This document shows positions 1 through 10,977 of a stretch of DNA of 64,000 bases, piece by piece (position 1 is the first letter of the stretch; every line of letters begins with the position of its first letter). Below the pieces are notes generated by a model that made no database searches, was not told the origin of the DNA, and saw only the letters and a program-made list of their open reading frames with translations. A program made the translations under genes and the position numbers. The stretch covers positions 1,178,001-1,242,000 of the forward strand of contig JBBELK010000001.1 in NCBI GenBank assembly GCA_037783545.1. The letters run 5' to 3'. The DNA is from Henricia sp. BOLD:AAB3569 (taxonomy: Eukaryota > Echinodermata > Asteroidea > Spinulosida > Echinasteridae).

Positions 1-39
1 TTAGGCGCGCGCGCATTTCTGACGAGCCTGTGCCTTTAA
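1..39. repeat. Truncated arm of a TTAA-flanked palindromic MITE (family C)
   Basis: The window opens inside one arm of a foldback element. The GC-rich stretch followed by GACGAGCCTGTGCC and then TTAA matches the right arms of the copies at 43439-43567 and 48313-48445. The left arm lies outside the window. Confidence 0.75.
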
Positions 40-149
40 GAGAACGATGATGATAATTGTATATGTGTTAACACAGGTCATTACATCTTTAAAACTTTTA
101 AGATGTTTTTGCCCATAATAAAACATCCTTTAGATCTCAAAATGTAGTA

Positions 150-600
150 CGGTAACATTGTTTCCTGGATTCAGCACCCCAAAACTACTTTGGCCGCCAT
201 AAGACATTTTTAATCACAGATTGGCTACTTTTTTAAAATTAATACCACAACATTGGCATGCTACCAAGTTTTAATTTGTACAAAAAACATTTTAAAACCA
301 TTTTATGCTTTCTGCCAAAAAGCATTTTTGCCCTCGAAATACAGCTTTTTGGATTCAGCACCCCAAATTAAGTAAAGTGACATGTAACCATGTTCTGTTG
401 GAGAATTTTTCTTTTTTCTTTGTTACAAAAAACGAATCTGTTTTTTTGCCCAACAAAACCCCCACATTTACCCTCAAAATGCAGCTTCATAACCGTCATT
501 TTTAGATTCAGCACCGCTAAATTAGGCATGTGGCATGTTTCCATCTCCTCTTTGAGAATGCCTCTTTTTACCCCAAAGTACTGTTTTTATAATAATAAAT
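150..600. repeat. Diverged tandem repeat, period about 155-185 bp (first block)
   Basis: The landmark GGATTCAGCACCCCAAA or close variants starts near 167, 351 and 503. Each is followed by AAATTA-type sequence and preceded by a T-rich, CCCTCAAAAA-like stretch. The same unit resumes at 2165-2480 after a 1.56-kb insertion. I see no coding sequence here; the short open frames do not resemble known proteins. Confidence 0.65.
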
Positions 601-611
601 AATAATAATGA

Positions 612-2160
612 ATATTTGTAATGCGCCGGTATCCATCAAAAAGATGCTCTCGAAAATCGGAAATGTTCACAGATTTACGCCTTACTTACACAATATAAAC
701 GTGATGACCGTAGAAAACTTCCCCTGAAATGGTTTTGTCTGAAGTGCTATAGTCTTTGAGAAATGAGTAAAACAATTAGTTTTCGTCTCATGAGACGAAA
801 ATTCAATTTGCCCCAAAACCATTTCGCCCAAGTGCCATTTCGCCCCAAACAACTTCGTGCACAGGCCGTGGTTCAGGGCGAAATGGTTCAGGGCGAAGTG
901 GTTTTGTGGTTTAAATTAAAAAGATACTAATTACTAATTAACACATAAAAAGTACGATAACATAAATCGATCAATCAATCATTTATACATATGCGCTGAG
1001 GAACAAGTGTGTTTTTAATTTACGCTTAAAATCTGCAAGAGTCGGAGCTGAGCGGACATTTTGGGGCAGTCGGTTCCATAAAGTGGGTGCAGCTACAAAA
1101 AAATGCTCTGTCACCGAGTGTTTTTGACATCTTTCCACTGGGTAGACTTAGCAGATTAGAAGTTTGAGATCCTAAGGAATAACTGGAATTCGCCCTTTTT
1201 GTTAATAGATCACAAAGATATTTGGGAGCCTGGTTATGAAATGCTTTAAATGTCAGTAACAATACTTTAAATTGAATACGAGCCGGAATGGGAAGCCAGT
1301 GTAGTTTCTGTAATATGGGGGTATAACGTGAGCGTATCTAGAAGCACCATATACAAGTCTTGCCGCTGTATTTTGAACACGTTGTAGTTTGTCCAAGTAT
1401 GATTTTGGTAAGCCAGAATAAAGACTGTTGCAGTAATCAAGTCGGGAAGTTATTAAAGCATGGACCAAAATATTAAGGGTGTCTCTAGATAAAAATTTAC
1501 GGATATGTCTAATATTGTGAATATGAAAAAAGCTTATTGAACAAACACTGCTGATTTGTTTAGCCATACTAAACTTTGAATCAAACCAAAAACCAAGATT
1601 TCGAGCTGTTAATACTGGTGAGATGTTAACATCGCCCACTTTGACATTATAAATATTCACTTTCGATAGTTGTTGCCTAGTCCCAATAATGATAAATTCA
1701 GTTTTCGAATCATTTATTATTAGCCTGTTCTGTGACATCCATTGGCGAATGGCGTGTATACAACTCTGCATACTACTAACAGCTTGCTGCTGGTCAGTAA
1801 TATTACCTGGTTTGAATGACATATACAATTGAGTATCGTCAGCGTAACAATGGACACTAGGTAAATGTTTTTCAATAACGTCAAATAATTCAGAAGCATA
1901 TATGGTGAACAGTAATGCTCCTAGACAGGACCCCTGTGGGACACCACAATTCACATCAAACCGGTCAGAGACTGCATGCTCCTTGAAACAGAACCCGCTG
2001 ACACCTGCCTGTCAGATAAGACTTAAACCAGTCCAATGCTACACCGGTTATCCCGATCCTGGAATACAGACGGTCTAAAAGAATTGTATGATCGACCGTG
2101 TCGAAAACAGGGGGATAAAACTATTTGTAACAGTTTACCAATCATGTATATATATCTTTA
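612..2160. mobile_element. CGCCCC-type foldback element, interrupted by a retrotransposon
   Basis: 612-910 matches 14395-14750: the same GAAATGTTCACAGATTTA start, TGAGACGAAAATTCAATT core and self-complementary CGAAATGG/CCATTTCG words. Its distal end (ATTTGTAACAGTTTACCAAT, near 2118-2160) matches 14790-14835. The L2/CR1-like relic at 958-2103 lies between the halves, so it inserted into this element. The element itself sits between two units of the roughly 155-bp tandem repeat. Confidence 0.6.
958..2103 (-). pseudogene. 5'-truncated L2/CR1-like non-LTR reverse transcriptase
   Basis: Read on the minus strand from 2103, the frame opens inside the RT palm with [13 protein letters not shown] and a WFKSYLTGR segment. 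It changes frame near 1954-1990, then carries GVPQGSCLGALLF and the catalytic YADDTQLY box (the YxDD motif of the L2/CR1 group). A second frame change follows near 1255, after which come LTFKAFHNQAPKYLCDLLTK and, after a further shift, the usual C-terminal NRLPQNVRSA and LKTHLFLSAYV segments. The 3' end carries a TGATTGATTGAT-type tail (rev. comp. of 967-985), as L2-like elements do. Endonuclease and ORF1 are missing, so it is a dead 5'-truncated copy. L2 versus another CR1-group clade is not resolved. Confidence 0.85.
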
Positions 2161-2164
2161 ATAT

Positions 2165-2480
2165 TTCCCCGAAAAGAACCTTTGCCCTCAAAAAACATCT
2201 TGGACGCCGCTATTTGTGGATTCAGCACCCCAAATTAAGTAAGAGTGGCATGTTACCGTGTTCTATTTGAGGAAACGGGGTTTTTCTGTGCCAAAAAAAC
2301 TTGTTTTTCAACAAATGTTTAGACTTTTTTGCCAAAAATCCCCTTTAACTAAAAATACAGCTTCGTGACCGTAATGGATTCAGCAACCCAAAGTTAGGTA
2401 AAATCGACATTTTACGGCTTTCTACTAAAAAAGTCCTTTTTGAAATGTCGCCTATTCTACCCGGTACCTATCCTTTGAAA
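2165..2480. repeat. Diverged tandem repeat (second block)
   Basis: The GGATTCAGCACCCCAAA landmark recurs at 2218 and, as GGATTCAGCAACCCAAA, at 2376 (spacing 158). Removing the 612-2160 insertion restores a spacing of about 155 bp between 503 and 2218, so this block continues 150-600. Confidence 0.65.
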
Positions 2481-2709
2481 TAAATGGGAAAATGTCTGGC
2501 AACACTGCGAAAAAATAAAGTATTTTCCCCCAGCTATTATTTTTATATTCCACTGCAGATCAATGTCTACAACAATATGTGGTCGATGTTGAAATTGGAG
2601 CACTACCATATGGGTTATGAGCTGTCAAAAAATGGTATATTTTCATACTTTGAAAAAGTAAAACAAACACCCGTATTTGAAGTAAGTGGAATAACCCACC
2701 CACATACCT

Positions 2710-3066
2710 GGGGCGTGTTCAATAGCGCAATACGTACGCTGGTATTAGCCTTTTTGAAGTATGGCGGACACAATAGGAGGGCGCACTTTGCAGTGGGTAT
2801 AAAATCGACTAAACTGCAAAATAACTCAGTTTTTCACTTTACACTTATTTATTTTATTGATAATTCTGTCTATGTATTATAATTACAACATGTAAATCAG
2901 GTTTTTGGAAAGAAATACAATTGATAAAAAAATTCATACCCAAATGAAATTGCGCCCTCTCCTTTTGTTCCGCCATACTTCTAAAAGGCTAATTGGGTAT
3001 TTTCCTATACCTTCACCGTTGGAGGTATTGTCGGTAAGCATATACGTATTGCGCTATTGAACGCGC
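2710..3066. repeat. Nested palindromic MITEs
   Basis: Outer terminal inverted repeats read GTTCAATAGCGCAATACGTA on the left and its complement before 3060. Inside lies a second element (family B, about 2745-2992), with ends TTAGCCTTTTTGAAGTATGG and its inverse, each followed by GGAGGGCGC-like sequence. Family B recurs at 22325-22572, 39058-39105 and 41343-41492. The 132-codon open frame crossing 2484-2882 reads into this element and is not convincing as a gene. Confidence 0.75.
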
Positions 3067-3435
3067 CCCTTATAGTGGTGATTATTTTTATACATTCAGT
3101 GCAGCCTCCAAGAACCCACCTATCCATAACTTTTAAAGAAAATAATTTTCTATATCTTGTTTAATGGTAACGCAGCCTTGAAAATATGCAAATGTCACTC
3201 TTCAAAAACTGTGAAAACAAATGGCAAAACTAGCCTAAAATCGTAAATTGACAAAGTTATTTTTTTTCAAACATTTTACCAAATTTGTTAGTTTGGGGCA
3301 AAGGTCCGTCAAATATGAAAGTATGAAAAAAAATTTCTATTTTTGACCTTGGCCACCCGATTCTTGATATTAGTCCCTCATCACTCCTAAGTGAAAAAGT
3401 TGGCCTAACTATTTCAAGTTTCGTCTCCGTCTCTC
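3067..3435. other. AT-rich intergenic stretch, nothing recognised
   Basis: I see no coding pattern, palindrome or tandem repeat here. It borders the 5' truncation point of the next retrotransposon. Confidence 0.5.
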
Positions 3436-4475
3436 GGCATTGTACACGAACGTGCTTGGACCAAGGTTGACAGCGGCGTACCACAGGGCACGGTCTTGGG
3501 CCCACATCTGTTTCTGGTATACATTAATGACATCAGCGATGCAGTTAGCAACTGTACCATACGGCTGTTTGCAGATGACTGTTTAATCTATAGGACCATC
3601 GATAAACCTTCTGATGAAATCAAACTCCAGAATGATATCAATAGTTTGGTTAAATGGGCTGACACATGGGGGATGAAATTTAATGCGGCTAAATGTAAGA
3701 GCATGCGCTTTAGTCGCAAAAAGTTACCCGGGACTACAAATTATTCTATGCTGAATACCAAGTTGAAAGAAATTTCAGAATGCAAATATCTGGGAATATT
3801 TATCCAGAACGACCTGAAATGGACCAAACAAATTAACCATGCATCTTCTAAGGCTTTACGAGTACTGGGTCTCTGTCACAGGAATTTTTCCAAAGCATCT
3901 ACCAACACTAAAATAAAATTGTACCAAACACTAATCCGTCCTCATCTTGAGTATGCTACAACCAGCTGGGATCCTTGGTTGAGCAAGGATATCAAACAAC
4001 TTGAAAAGGTGCAACGTAGGGCCGCTCGATTTGTGGCTGGAGACTTCTCTCGTACAACTAGTGTTACCCAGCTTATTACATCACTGGAATGGAGGTGTCT
4101 AGAGGAACGAAGACGTGTCCAACGATTGACCAGTTTCTATAACATTCTTCGAGGTGATATCGATATCCACTACCAACATCATCTGAAACGAAAACCAATA
4201 AGACTAAGAAGGGGGCATGATCAGCAATTTTACATCCCAATGGCTAAAACAAATCAACATAAAAATTCCTTCTTCGTGAGAACTGCTACTGAATGGAATG
4301 ACCTACCACGGACCATCATAAATTCACCAAACAAGAACGCCTTCAAGAAAGCAGTACTACAACTATTCGGCCTCTACTGATAATTAAATGTCCCTTGTTC
4401 GCTCTCTGACGCACCTCCTGTTAAAAATCCCTTGAGGATGTTTATGGAGGATTTTCCATCAAGATCAAGATCAAC
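3436..4475 (+). pseudogene. 5'-truncated CR1/jockey-like reverse transcriptase, C-terminal part
   Basis: An uninterrupted frame runs from about 3440 to the stop at 4378-4380. It enters with WTKVDSGVPQGTVLGP and carries the catalytic RLFADDCLIYR box. The thumb motifs follow: WADTWGMKFNAAKC, YLGIFIQNDLKW, IRPHLEYATTSWDP and LEKVQRRAARFV. It ends with the typical TATEWNDLPRTII segment. The frame is open upstream of 3496, so 3496 is not a true start. A 3'UTR of about 90 nt ends in an ATCAAG repeat (4458-4475), the usual microsatellite tail of such elements. RT fingers, endonuclease and ORF1 are missing. The open frame over 300 codons suggests a more recent insertion than the 958-2103 relic. Confidence 0.9.
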
Positions 4476-4945
4476 GTATGAATTGAAGCATAAACCATTC
4501 ATTCTGATGGAACTAACAATAGACCTGAAACGTAATGACGTCACGCAATGTTTACCGCGGTGCATTATGGGTGAAAAGTGGGACGAAATCTCTGCATCTC
4601 TAGTTTGCGTGCGTTGTATGCATAGCGTCTAGCGTATTATAGTCTAGTCAATTTACGATTTGACCTTGAACTAATTGCAATAAAAATCATTCTAAAATGA
4701 ATCTAGGCCGCAACATTCAAATAAACAACATATTAAAAATCTAATTGTTTCTTTTGAGTGGAAAGGTGTTTTTGAAGCAGTTTTTGACAACTAGTTTAAG
4801 TTATCATTTTTTAATATTAATTTTAAGCCAGGCTCGTTGCTTATCAATTTTTGGCATGCCAACAAGAAATGCATAACTGTGTCAGGTATACTCCGCAATT
4901 GGAACACAGGTCATTACATAGGCGTAGGAGACGGGAGACGGGGGC
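4476..4945. other. Intergenic, nothing recognised
   Basis: AT-rich sequence after the retrotransposon tail. No coding similarity or repeat structure is visible. Confidence 0.4.
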
Positions 4946-5095
4946 TGCCACATTTGAGACCGAGTGACTCCCCCTACCACACCTATACCTCTGCCCCTAA
5001 AATGTGAAAAGAAATTCCTTGGATGTTTTACACGCAATAGCGGAACAATGGAAGGGGAGAGAGTCACTCGGTCTCATATCTTGCACCAAATGTAT
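4946..5095. repeat. Palindromic MITE family D, copy 1
   Basis: Inverted ends GAGACCGAGTGACTCCCCCT and GAGTCACTCGGTCTC flank a core with CCTCTGCCCCTAAAATG and AATTCCTTGGATGTTTTACA. The core is shared with 16340-16512 and more distantly with the copies at 5285-6112 and 37725-37935. Confidence 0.75.
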
Positions 5096-5284
5096 CCTCA
5101 TTGACTTATTCACGACATTTATCTGAAGGAAAAAGAAAAAAAAGGGGGTTGCAGATGTTTCTGAGCTAAGCCTCATCAAGTCCAGGCATGGCAACCCAGA
5201 TAGGTGTTTACATCACAATGGCGTAAATATCATCTAAAATCGATGAAATAATTAAATAACAAAATGTTGCTCTTACATAATGCA

Positions 5285-6112
5285 GTTCGATATGTGACAA
5301 AGGGACTCCCCTAGCTACTGCCCGTTACCTCAACACACACTTCCCTTTGGTTAATGTCCACCCCTACCCCAAAACCTGAAGGGAATTCCTAAGTTTAAAA
5401 ATATTTTTTTGGATGTAAACGTAATTCAGACACAATGGGGGAACAATTAATGAAAGTGAGTGTGGGGTACCCTCTGTCACATATTGTGCATGTGCTGCAT
5501 GTATGTTTATCCTACCTAACAACAACCAGACCTATTGTATGCAAACAGTTCAAGCTTTAGAAATCGAATTTAAGTGACAGATTAATGTCACTAGAAACAT
5601 CCATGACGAATTTTGGATTCATTAAACGACCTATTACACGACACCCATTCTTTAATTAGGCCTACATGCCACAGCTTATGCAATTAAAATATCAATAGGC
5701 TTTCCAACACAAAGCCCACGCATGTAGAGTTATACCAGCACGATATGTGACAAAGGGACTTCCCCCCTAACGCCCCTATACCTCAACACACACTTTTGTT
5801 AACGCACCAACACCCCCTAAAAACTGAATTCCTTGGATGTTTGATACATAATGGGGGAACAATGGTAGGGGCGAGTCCCTCTGCCACATATCGTGCTGCA
5901 TATGTGTAGAGTAGTATACCTAGCACGATATTTGGCAAAGGGACTCCCCCTAACGCCCCAATACCTCAACACACTCTTCCTTTTTGTTAACGCACCCCAT
6001 CCCCTCTGAAAGGAATTCCTTGGAAATTCCTTGGATAATTCAGACACAATGGGGGAACAAAGGTAGGGCGTGATACCCTCTGCGACATATCGCGCTGCAT
6101 ATGTGGAGTATA
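5285..6112. repeat. Three more family D palindromes in a row
   Basis: Approximate copies are 5285-5500, 5735-5900 and 5915-6112. Each starts with a CACGATATGTGACAAAGGGA-like arm, has ACCTCAACACACACTTCCC and GGAATTCCTTGGA in the core, then AATGGGGGAACAA, and ends with CTCTGCCACATATCG or a variant. The last two are almost end to end. They occupy the 5' flank of the secreted PAN gene and end about 150 bp before its TATA box. Confidence 0.75.
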
Positions 6113-6260
6113 TACTATATAGACACTTGCTTACCAAACCAGCTGTTGGAACAACAATTTTAAAAACCCATTCAATCTATAACCCAGTTCCAGGCAACGC
6201 ACATACCAACAGAATAGGCCTGCTTGGCTGAAGAAAAGAAAAAAATCCCGCCAAAAAATG

Positions 6261-6268
6261 TATATAAG
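6261..6268 (+). promoter_or_regulatory. Putative TATA box of the 6.3-kb gene
   Basis: TATATAAG lies 78 bp upstream of the ATG at 6339, leaving room for a start site near 6290 and a 5'UTR of about 50 nt. The paralogue has a TATA-like sequence at a similar distance. Confidence 0.5.
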
Positions 6269-6338
6269 AAGACAGGGTTCTCGAGGCATAATTCACAGTT
6301 GTACTCGTGAGTCAGCAGACGAAACAACGTGATACATA

Positions 6339-8364
6339 ATGGGTCCCACGTTATCTTCGGTTTTTGTGCTGATGCTGTTTCTGCATCTGAACGGCCATGC
6401 TGTGGGGGAAAAGACCACATGGTTCCGCCAAAATGACGGCATCACACATTGTGTTCTTTTGAGCAACCCCAGCGGTGTCCACGCGAACCTGTCTATGTTG
6501 CAGTGCAGCGAAAAATGTGCATGGGACGATGGCTGCTTCTCCTTCAGTTATTCGGACCCCCAGAGACGGTGTGAACTGACCGGGGCTTCGGGGATGTTGC
6601 TCCCACCTGTACCTGAAGGAAGTTTTGTTACTTTTTACCACACATCGCAGGAGGTAAGTTGAAATGAGAAAGAATTGAGTAGTTGACATGGCTTCATACG
6701 TTGTGTTCAAAACCTATAGATAACTTGAGAAATTTGGAGTACTTGTGATATTTCTTCCCACTCCTAAAGTTAGGTTTTCCATCAAATTACTGCACTTACT
6801 AAAAAGCTTTCCAACAGTTGATTTTTAAAATAATCAACTTTTCAATTATAGCTCGATTTGAATGTCGCTTAGGCCTATCGCGGTGTCTTTGGTCGTCGTG
6901 GATGTGGTAATTCGACGCTTCATAGGTCTTTTTTTAAAGGTTTTTTTCCCCCCAGGAAACTGTTCTTGATTTATACGGTCTAATGAAACACCAGTAGTTT
7001 GTCGATATCCGCGCCAATATTTTGCTTTCCTTTGTTTTTTACAGGGTGTCGTTCTCGAAAGACTTTCTGTCATCAAAACTAAAGGTAAGATTATGCTAAA
7101 AATACAGACAAGGGGTCGATTTCACGAAGCGCTATAACGATCCTTAGTAAGTCGAGATGCACTACGGTGGTTTCACACCGAGCCTTTTCGCGCGTAAATT
7201 CGACATGCGCGTCGCTTTGAGAAAGAGCTGCGTGGAGGGAATTCGGAGTGAAAATATGCAATAAAATTCGCAACACTTCGCACCCAAGTTGATTCTGTTT
7301 TCAATTTGTCGTTTCATTCCAAATTCCCTACTTTTTCAAAGCGACGCGTGTGGAATTTTTGCGCAAAAAAGCTCGGTGTGAATGCAGCCTTGCCCGTCGT
7401 ATGTTGCTACGAAGGATCGTATAACGCTTATACAAGTTGGAACTACCTATATTGTAATTGCCACTAGTGAAATCATAAAGGTTGACAAAGCCGGGTAACG
7501 TTTCACAATTTCCTACACTCGTGCTATGGCAGAGAAACACCCATACATTTTTCGCGGATTAACACAAGCAAAAATAAACCATTTTGGGATTTGTCTACAG
7601 GTATTGGGTTTCTGTATGTAGTCGGCTCGCCGATGTTTCCATCTCTAACATTTTCCAAAGTGATCCTGGTGCGGGTTTTTCCATGCTATATGGGCCTATT
7701 GCATTTCTAGTTCTGCATCGCCAATAAAACCCATGCCAAGTGTCCTTTTATGCAAAATTGTCTTTTGCCCCCAAATTAATTAGGTCTACCTATTACTGGA
7801 CTCACTGGAAACGCTTTTGACACGCAAACTTTGGCCGCTGCCGAGTGTGGAGGCTCGCGACACTTGTGCGAGCTGTGGGAAATTCAGGCGATCGTCGACG
7901 GCAACACTGCGGAACTACCCGAGAACACGGACATGTGGTACGCTGTGGCGGATAGTCAAGCCGTGGTCGCCGGGATGGACGTGACTCAACACGGCCTACC
8001 GATGGTCAAGCCTTCGCCCGGTGTTTGCTGCCCAGGGCGTCAACTCGACCCGAAAGACCCCATCGCCACCGAGGAGTCTTTTTCGCGCAATGACCGCGAG
8101 GCGCAGGCAGGCGCTTGCGCCATTCTGGCCGCTCATCCGTGCACCTTTGCGGAGTTGAAGGCGGCCCACGTGAGGGGCTTTAGCATGAATGACTGGTCGT
8201 ACTTTGCGAAGCCAGGTCGTGACGCCACACTGTATTCCGGCAGCAATGGCTGTGGCTCATACAGTTTTAAGCCAAACGAGTGTTACGAAGGGACCGTGGC
8301 AAACACACCAAGATCGGATGCTTCCGCGACGGTCGTTTGTTGTCCAAATATTTACGGTGCTTAA
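6339..8364 (+). CDS. Secreted PAN/apple-like protein with a novel Cys-rich C-terminal domain (paralogue 1)
   Basis: Three exons, 6339-6653, 7045-7084 and 7784-8364, join in phase (0 then 1) across GT..AG introns and encode 311 residues. Residues 1-23 look like a signal peptide (VFVLMLFLHL core), implying secretion. Residues 38-78 carry Cys at 38, 56, 60, 66 and 78 with LQCSEKCAWDDGCFSFSY and RRCELTG, the C-x3-C-x5-C-x11-C pattern of PAN/apple-like modules. The 13-codon middle exon is a linker. Exon 3 encodes about 190 residues with ten Cys and the motifs ECGGSRHLCELWEI, LPENTDMWYAV, GLPMV-PSPGVCC, HPCTFAELKAAH and NTPRS...VVCCPN. I do not recognise this domain. No transmembrane segment follows the signal peptide. 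The close paralogue at 47382-51995 keeps the exon structure and the ten exon-3 Cys, which supports purifying selection and a real gene. A role in binding or adhesion is only a guess. Confidence 0.85.
7110..7435. repeat. Nested MITEs inside intron 2 of the secreted PAN gene
   Basis: Outer arms CGCTATAACGATCCTTAGTA and GAAGGATCGTATAACGCTTA enclose a second palindrome (about 7165-7395) whose ends read CACACCGAGCCTTTTCGCGC and its inverse. A diverged copy of the inner element is at about 25490-25635. Confidence 0.65.
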
Positions 8365-8500
8365 GTGCATTATCACCGTTAACACACAAAGTAAAATAAT
8401 GAACAAACTTGCTCGGTATCAATTAATATAGACGACGGGACGATAAAGTGTAACTAGATTTATTCTGTTTAATGGAACTCGATTTTGGGGGGTCTAAAAA

Positions 8501-8730
8501 GGCGATGTGCGATTTGTTTATATCTAAAGCGCCCTCTGTTGAAAATTGGTCGTCGTTATAAGCGCGCATCCTGTATTGCACAAATTTTGTTTATTAATAA
8601 GGCCAAAGGTCACAATTCAAAGACGATTTGGCATTCGACCGAATTCCTAAACCAAATGTATGTAAAACATGATGCGTGCGCATAACGCCGGGCATGTTTT
8701 GGGTTGTCGCATCAAAGGGCACATCGTCCG
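8501..8730. repeat. Palindromic MITE family E, copy 1
   Basis: Ends GGCGATGTGC and GCACATCGTCC flank a core with TCTGTTGAAAATTGGTCGTC, CCAAAGGTCACAATTCAAAG and GCGTGCGCATAACGCCGGGC. A second copy is at 46703-46945. Each lies downstream of one PAN-gene paralogue, but both have the same genomic orientation although the genes are inverted, so they look like separate insertions. Confidence 0.75.
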
Positions 8731-9328
8731 TTGATATGGCTGTCTACCAATACAAACGCGTGTTTGCTCATTGCAAGATGATTGGTTCTTTAATTGAACT
8801 CCTCTAATTATCATGAACGGGTATTTGCATATTTTACGAGGGTTACAATTGGTGTAGAAGAAGCAATGCCAGACTTCGTTTAATTTCTTTGGATGGACTT
8901 GGATTAGTTCAAATAGTAATTGTTTTAGTCGCATAAAGAAGTGAAATAAACATAGTAGTTGTGAGGCTAAATGCGTCTACTTGTGTCATTAGTAATTTTG
9001 AAACCCGCGCAGTCTTTGTCTGGTCATCTGGATACTAATATGCCTGTGAAAGGAAATGAGTCGGTACATTAGACGTGCAAAAGGTTAATTAAGTTTGCGT
9101 GTTCCCATGAAACGGCGTTTGGTGTATTGAAGCTCTGGTCGCACACGTTAACCTGTCATCCCGAAATACATATATATTTCTATTAAAAGTTAATGTGTAT
9201 TTCGGGAATGTTAACTTGTTAAAGATATACAGTCCGTGCGTTTTGGGTGTGGCACCTCGAACAATGTTTTTAAATTGATAATTTGAGAAACAAAAGTTGT
9301 TTGCTTTGAAATGAGACGACGAAAAAAA
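8731..9328. other. Intergenic, one short hairpin
   Basis: The only structure seen is a hairpin near 9160-9207, with CCCGAAATACA pairing with TGTATTTCGGG around an AT-rich loop. AAATAAA near 8943 could be a polyadenylation signal for the upstream gene. No coding pattern is seen. Confidence 0.35.
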
Positions 9329-9630
9329 TGTGACCCGCTCTGCAAAAAAAGGTCTTAAGTCGCGCTGGCTAGTCTTCCTTTTGCGACCATAAAAAGAAAT
9401 CCGCGGCAAATCCACGCTCAATAAAATACCAAAACACAATGGAAATTCCTGGCGGTGCCCAGATACCGCCTGGAATGTCTGTTCCCGCTGGAATGTCTGC
9501 GTTACGCCTGGAATTTCTTTTGTGTTTAGGTATTTTAATGAGCGTAGAAATGCCACATATTTCTTTTTATGGTCGCAAAAAGAATACTAGCCAGCGCGAC
9601 TTAAGACCCTTTTTTGCAGAGCGGGTCACA
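9329..9630. repeat. Palindromic MITE family F, about 300 bp
   Basis: Long inverted arms: TGTGACCCGCTCTGCAAAAA, CTTAAGTCGCGCTGGCTAGT and TTTTGCGACCATAAAAAGAA on the left all recur as complements on the right. The centre has a TGGAATGTCTG-type short tandem motif. Apparent open frames on both strands are by-products of the palindrome. Confidence 0.85.
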
Positions 9631-9715
9631 AATGACCAAAATTTAGTTATCGAACAATAATTATTACTGTCAATATTTCGAATTGGTGCGGTCCGCCAAC
9701 AATTCAGAGCGAAGA

Positions 9716-9872
9716 CTTGCCTAAGTCCGACTTCCTGAGTGTGCTCCCTCCGGACCGGTCCCCTGTCCAGTTTCTTCTGTCGGAGATTTGACAGGCCGTG
9801 CACCAGTCCAGAGGGCGCGCTGCACGCACCGCACCACAAACCAAACACGGGAAGTCGGACCTACGCAAGTCG
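9716..9872. repeat. Short inverted-repeat element
   Basis: Ends TTGCCTAAGTCCGACTTCC and GGAAGTCGGACCTACGCAA flank a GC-rich centre. No coding content is seen. Confidence 0.55.
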
Positions 9873-10457
9873 CAAAAACGGCCGTATAAAAAACGGCCAT
9901 TTGACAGGGTTGCCGACGTCTGAAATACATAATATTTTTACAAAATACCTTGTACAAATTGTAGCCAGTGCACTATAGATGCATGCAGCAATGCTTCAGA
10001 AACCTGAAAATTATATGCATGTTTTTATTGTGTATGAATAAATGGTAAAAACAAAGTTGCCTGTAGACAAGTTAAACAAAACAATCTTCAGTGGCAATTG
10101 CTCCCACAAAGGTATGATTTTACACAGAAAAAAATACTGTATATGTGGTGTTTGTTATGATTGCTATAAACACTTTTTAGTCGTTTTTTTCTTGTCGACT
10201 CGTGAAGTAAAATTTTGGGTAACTGCCAATGAAGAGACCACCTGTTTATGACCAGGGGCCAATTTCATGGCGCTGCTAAGCACAACAATTTACATAGCAC
10301 ATGATTTAATTGCCTTCAATAAAATGGATTACAAGCCAAAAAATATTCGCCAACTTGTGTTCTTCGGAAGAGTAGGAGAATACCTTTCAATACACATCAT
10401 TTACGATTTCAAAAGGGGGAACGTCCAAGGTGGCACATAGGTATTAACATGGCTACC
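9873..10457. other. Region downstream of the NTR-like exon; possible 3'UTR
   Basis: On the minus strand this follows the stop codon at 10458. An AATAAA (TTTATT on the plus strand near 10023-10028) could be its polyadenylation signal, giving a 3'UTR of about 430 nt. That is inference from position only. Confidence 0.3.
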
Positions 10458-10765
10458 TTAGTCCGTCTTACATTCGCTACTGTGCTGCTTAACTCGTAAC
10501 GCCACGGTTTCATTCCAGTCCGGCCAGAAAGAGTTGGTGTCCACAACGTACCTGTTCCATGGCCATCGCTTCTGATATTTGCCGCTCAAGTGGTAGGACC
10601 TTCCCGTCTTTAGGTTAGGGCACCGACACTGGTGCCGCATGCACGGAACCGTCAGCGTGACTTCCCCTAGTATCTCGGGAACGTGCTGGAGCCTTCGGTC
10701 TACACCCAGCACTTGGAGGCGCACACGCCACTCTTTTCTGAAACGTCTGCTGGTAATTACTTGGC
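10458..10765 (-). CDS. Terminal exon encoding the C-terminal half of a netrin (NTR) module
   Basis: A splice acceptor (TTTTCTCAG) ends at 10766 and the frame runs to TAA at 10458-10460. It encodes about 102 residues, beginning in phase 1 with GC of a split codon. Visible motifs are WRVRLQVLGVD, a CMRHQCRCPNLKTGRSYHLSG segment, VVDTNSFWPDWNETVALRV and a final Cys near the end. In NTR modules (netrin and PCOLCE C-termini, TIMPs) a C-x-C-P-x-L-x-x-G-x-x-Y-L-x-G block is followed by a D-S-x-W segment and a last Cys, so the match is good. The N-terminal NTR half with its Cys is not in this exon. The nearest same-strand upstream gene is the HHIP-like gene ending at 19190 in phase 1, which joins this exon in frame. 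It could instead belong to an otherwise unseen gene. Confidence 0.6.
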
Positions 10766-10919
10766 CTGAGAAAACTAAACGTATGTAAATAGTGTGGCAT
10801 GAATAAAGTGTTATCCCGTAGGATTTTCGTGATAACATTTATTTATTTATTTATTTTGCTTTATTGGGTTGATTTGAGGTCAAACTATGGGAAAATAATG
10901 GGTTTCAAATTTTCCGCGG

Positions 10920-10977
10920 ACCCTCGATGACATCCTCGATGACACCCTCGATGACACCCTCGATGACATCCTCGGGG
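10920..10977. repeat. Minisatellite, 12-mer CCTCGATGACAY
   Basis: About five near-perfect tandem copies of CCTCGATGACAC/T, ending in a GC-rich CCTCGGGG. Confidence 0.9.

Noticed and set aside
2484..2882. 132-codon plus-strand open frame
   Set aside because: Half of it reads into a family B MITE, and its composition is not protein-like.
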